Origin: Oscillatoria sp. FACHB-1407
Lineage (GTDB): Bacteria; Cyanobacteriota; Cyanobacteriia; Elainellales; Elainellaceae
Length of the DNA: 64,000 bases
Reading direction: 5' to 3'
Assembly: GCF_014697545.1 (NCBI RefSeq)
Contig: NZ_JACJSA010000010.1
Coordinates: 217,332 to 281,331 of the forward strand
Shown here: positions 62,834 through 64,000 of the stretch, one piece after another
Numbering within the stretch: the first letter of the stretch is position 1
How the letters are laid out: each line of letters begins with the position of its first letter
The notes under the pieces: generated by a model
The model's input: the letters and a program-made list of their open reading frames with translations, nothing else
The model's database searches: none
What the model was told of the DNA's origin: nothing
Position numbers and translations under genes: made by a program

Positions 62834-63769
62834 TCAAAGAGCATAATCATATAAACCAGTCACTCTGCGTTGAGCCACAGCTTGATAATACTGGTCCAAC
62901 ATGCCAGACTCCCATAACAGGCATTCCCGTTGCCGAGGGGAGAGATTGCGAGAGGCTAAGTCCAGCAACTCCAACGTTGAAAACCTTGATTTTGAGATAT
63001 CAGCCCGCTTTGGTTGTCTGGATGTGTACGTGAAGAACAAAGCTGTGCGTTGATAACGGGGCACTTTGCCATGATGAAACACACTGGTCGTATCTGTGAT
63101 GACAACGGTTCCAGTGGAGCCACAACACATCTTCCAATGAGTACGGGGCACTACTTCTTGCATGTCTGCATCCCGAATGATGCCATTCACCTTCTTAAAG
63201 GGTCTATAGGACATCGTGAGCGATCGCGGAATGTATTCAAACGGTCCACCCTGCTCATCCACGTCATTCAAATAAACAATGACTTTGATAGTGCGTCGAT
63301 CCTCTGCATCACGATGCCAAAAACGGGTGCCAATTTGCCGTTGCGTGTCGATATCCTTCCGAACTGAAGCCCCTAAATAAGCAACTGGAAGACCAATGTA
63401 GCTCTCCACAATATTGAGCAATCGCTCTTCTAAACCCCACAAACAAATCTCTGGATAATTCGTAATTAATTGTTTAGTAGGTACTAAAACAGCATGATTA
63501 CTCGTCTTTTTCTTGCCGCTATTTTCACTCGGCAAATTCGTTGCCATCGTGGGCAAAACTTTTTCAACCGATCGCAACAATTGAGCAGTTGAAGGGAGAG
63601 CTAATTGCTCCAATGTGGTAATAAAAACACCTTCTTGTTTTAATGTATCCACAATTTGGCGATCGTCCGAATTCAACGCAGGCAAGCGGCGAGAATATCT
63701 GGCAAGATTGGCTCTGTACAAAATCTCAGAGTAAACGTGAGCAACGGATTTAGAAACTTTGCTGACCAT
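62834..63769 (-). CDS. Phytanoyl-CoA dioxygenase-like (PhyH) Fe(II)/2OG oxygenase
   Basis: The 311-residue protein has the facial triad of the Fe(II)/2-oxoglutarate oxygenases: H152 and D154 in FWHRDAED and a distal histidine at H232 or H233 in SVFHHGKVP, with a basic residue (R238 or R241) for 2-oxoglutarate. The core IKVIVYLNDVDEQGGPFEYIPRS fits the PhyH family. Substrate unknown; relatives act in secondary metabolism. No biosynthetic gene lies beside it. The N-terminal 60 residues are helical and not diagnostic. Confidence 0.85.
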   Translation of the reverse strand: MVSKVSKSVAHVYSEILYRANLARYSRRLPALNSDDRQIVDTLKQEGVFITTLEQLALPSTAQLLRSVEKVLPTMATNLPSENSGKKKTSNHAVLVPTKQLITNYPEICLWGLEERLLNIVESYIGLPVAYLGASVRKDIDTQRQIGTRFWHRDAEDRRTIKVIVYLNDVDEQGGPFEYIPRSLTMSYRPFKKVNGIIRDADMQEVVPRTHWKMCCGSTGTVVITDTTSVFHHGKVPRYQRTALFFTYTSRQPKRADISKSRFSTLELLDLASRNLSPRQRECLLWESGMLDQYYQAVAQRRVTGLYDYAL

Positions 63770-63934
63770 AATCTGGAATGATAATAGGTGAATGATTTGA
63801 CGCCGAGAAATAACTGTGAAGCTTTTTTATTGGCTCATCATGAAACAAATGCACACGCCTGTTTAGACCTTAATGACAACATTAAGCTCTTCTAATCCAG
63901 GGTATGTCAAATAGATTGTGTCAAGGGTAAAAAC

Positions 63935-64000
63935 TCAAGTTGGAAAGCGATCGCCGAATTCAATCGCGAAGCGATTGAGAGCAGGTTTCCAGTCACGAAT
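63935..64000 (-). CDS. C-terminal tail of an ORF cut by the window edge
   Basis: On the minus strand 21 codons end in TGA: IRDWKPALNRFAIEFGDRFP and one more. The WKPALNRFAIEF pattern is of a kind seen near the end of some cyanobacterial IS transposases, but this is recalled from memory and too short to be sure. A TTGACACAATCTATTTGACA sequence lies after the stop and could be near an IS end. Confidence 0.3.
   Translation of the reverse strand: MRDWKPALNRFAIEFGDRFPT

Noticed and set aside
1..64000. tRNA, rRNA or riboswitch genes
   Set aside because: I looked for tRNA T-loop motifs and long conserved RNA features in the spacers and found none that hold up.

Overview
The window comes from the chromosome of a cyanobacterium, most likely a Leptolyngbya-like member. 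Three things support this. The HIP1 octamer GCGATCGC is very frequent in genes and spacers. Several genes belong only to cyanobacteria or plastids: ndhM, cpcT (phycobilin lyase), pipX, a CSP41-like epimerase and a J-domain/der/CbiQ/pipX/pipY/sepF/proC neighbourhood. The spacers are full of short heptanucleotide tandem repeats and small palindromic elements typical of such genomes. I found no rRNA, tRNA, CRISPR array, prophage or complete insertion sequence.

Layout. 0.2-2.8 kb: hemC (tetrapyrrole synthesis) and glgA (glycogen). 3.3-11.7 kb: a small PPC-domain protein, a J-domain protein, der, an EcfT/CbiQ-type membrane protein, pipX-pipY (nitrogen/PLP regulation), sepF (division) and proC. 11.7-18.5 kb: M28 peptidase, cpcT, a response-regulator/histidine-kinase hybrid, AI-2E family permease, aldehyde dehydrogenase, molybdopterin oxidoreductase and rpmF. 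18.6-26.8 kb: two exported proteins around a catalytically dead caspase-like protein that converges on a large NACHT-pentapeptide STAND ATPase. 27.3-35.6 kb: a tandem cyanobacteriochrome-like GAF histidine kinase, a PhnD-like binding protein, a decayed TPR gene, Fe-alcohol dehydrogenase, a dienelactone hydrolase and ftsW. 35.6-39.9 kb: two PPC-domain surface/secreted proteins, one a metalloprotease. 40.2-48.3 kb: a DUF4230 protein, ndhM, and then a signalling group made of a membrane PP2C phosphatase, a CHAT-protease/FHA fusion, a conserved small protein and an FHA/PrsW intramembrane protease fusion. 48.4-54.8 kb: def, ftsX, a YbbN-like thioredoxin, a FHA-free proline-rich membrane protein and a GH57 branching enzyme. 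55.3-64 kb: a second AI-2E permease, surE, a seven-bladed FG-GAP protein, a CSP41-like epimerase, ybaK, a PhyH-like dioxygenase and a clipped ORF tail at the right edge.

How it fits together. Most genes are housekeeping (tetrapyrroles, glycogen, translation, division, NDH-1). Two regions look like accessory signalling or conflict systems. The first is the PP2C / CHAT-FHA / FHA-PrsW group, which I read as a possible phosphothreonine-gated protease module. The second is the Tyr/Asn pseudo-caspase next to the NACHT-pentapeptide protein. Spacers are built largely from at least three heptanucleotide repeat families, a MITE-like family with TATAGCTGTAGCCAC-type ends, and palindromes, several of which sit where terminators are expected between convergent genes.

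All assignments are from reading the sequence; no database search was run. Positions of domains are approximate unless a residue number is given.
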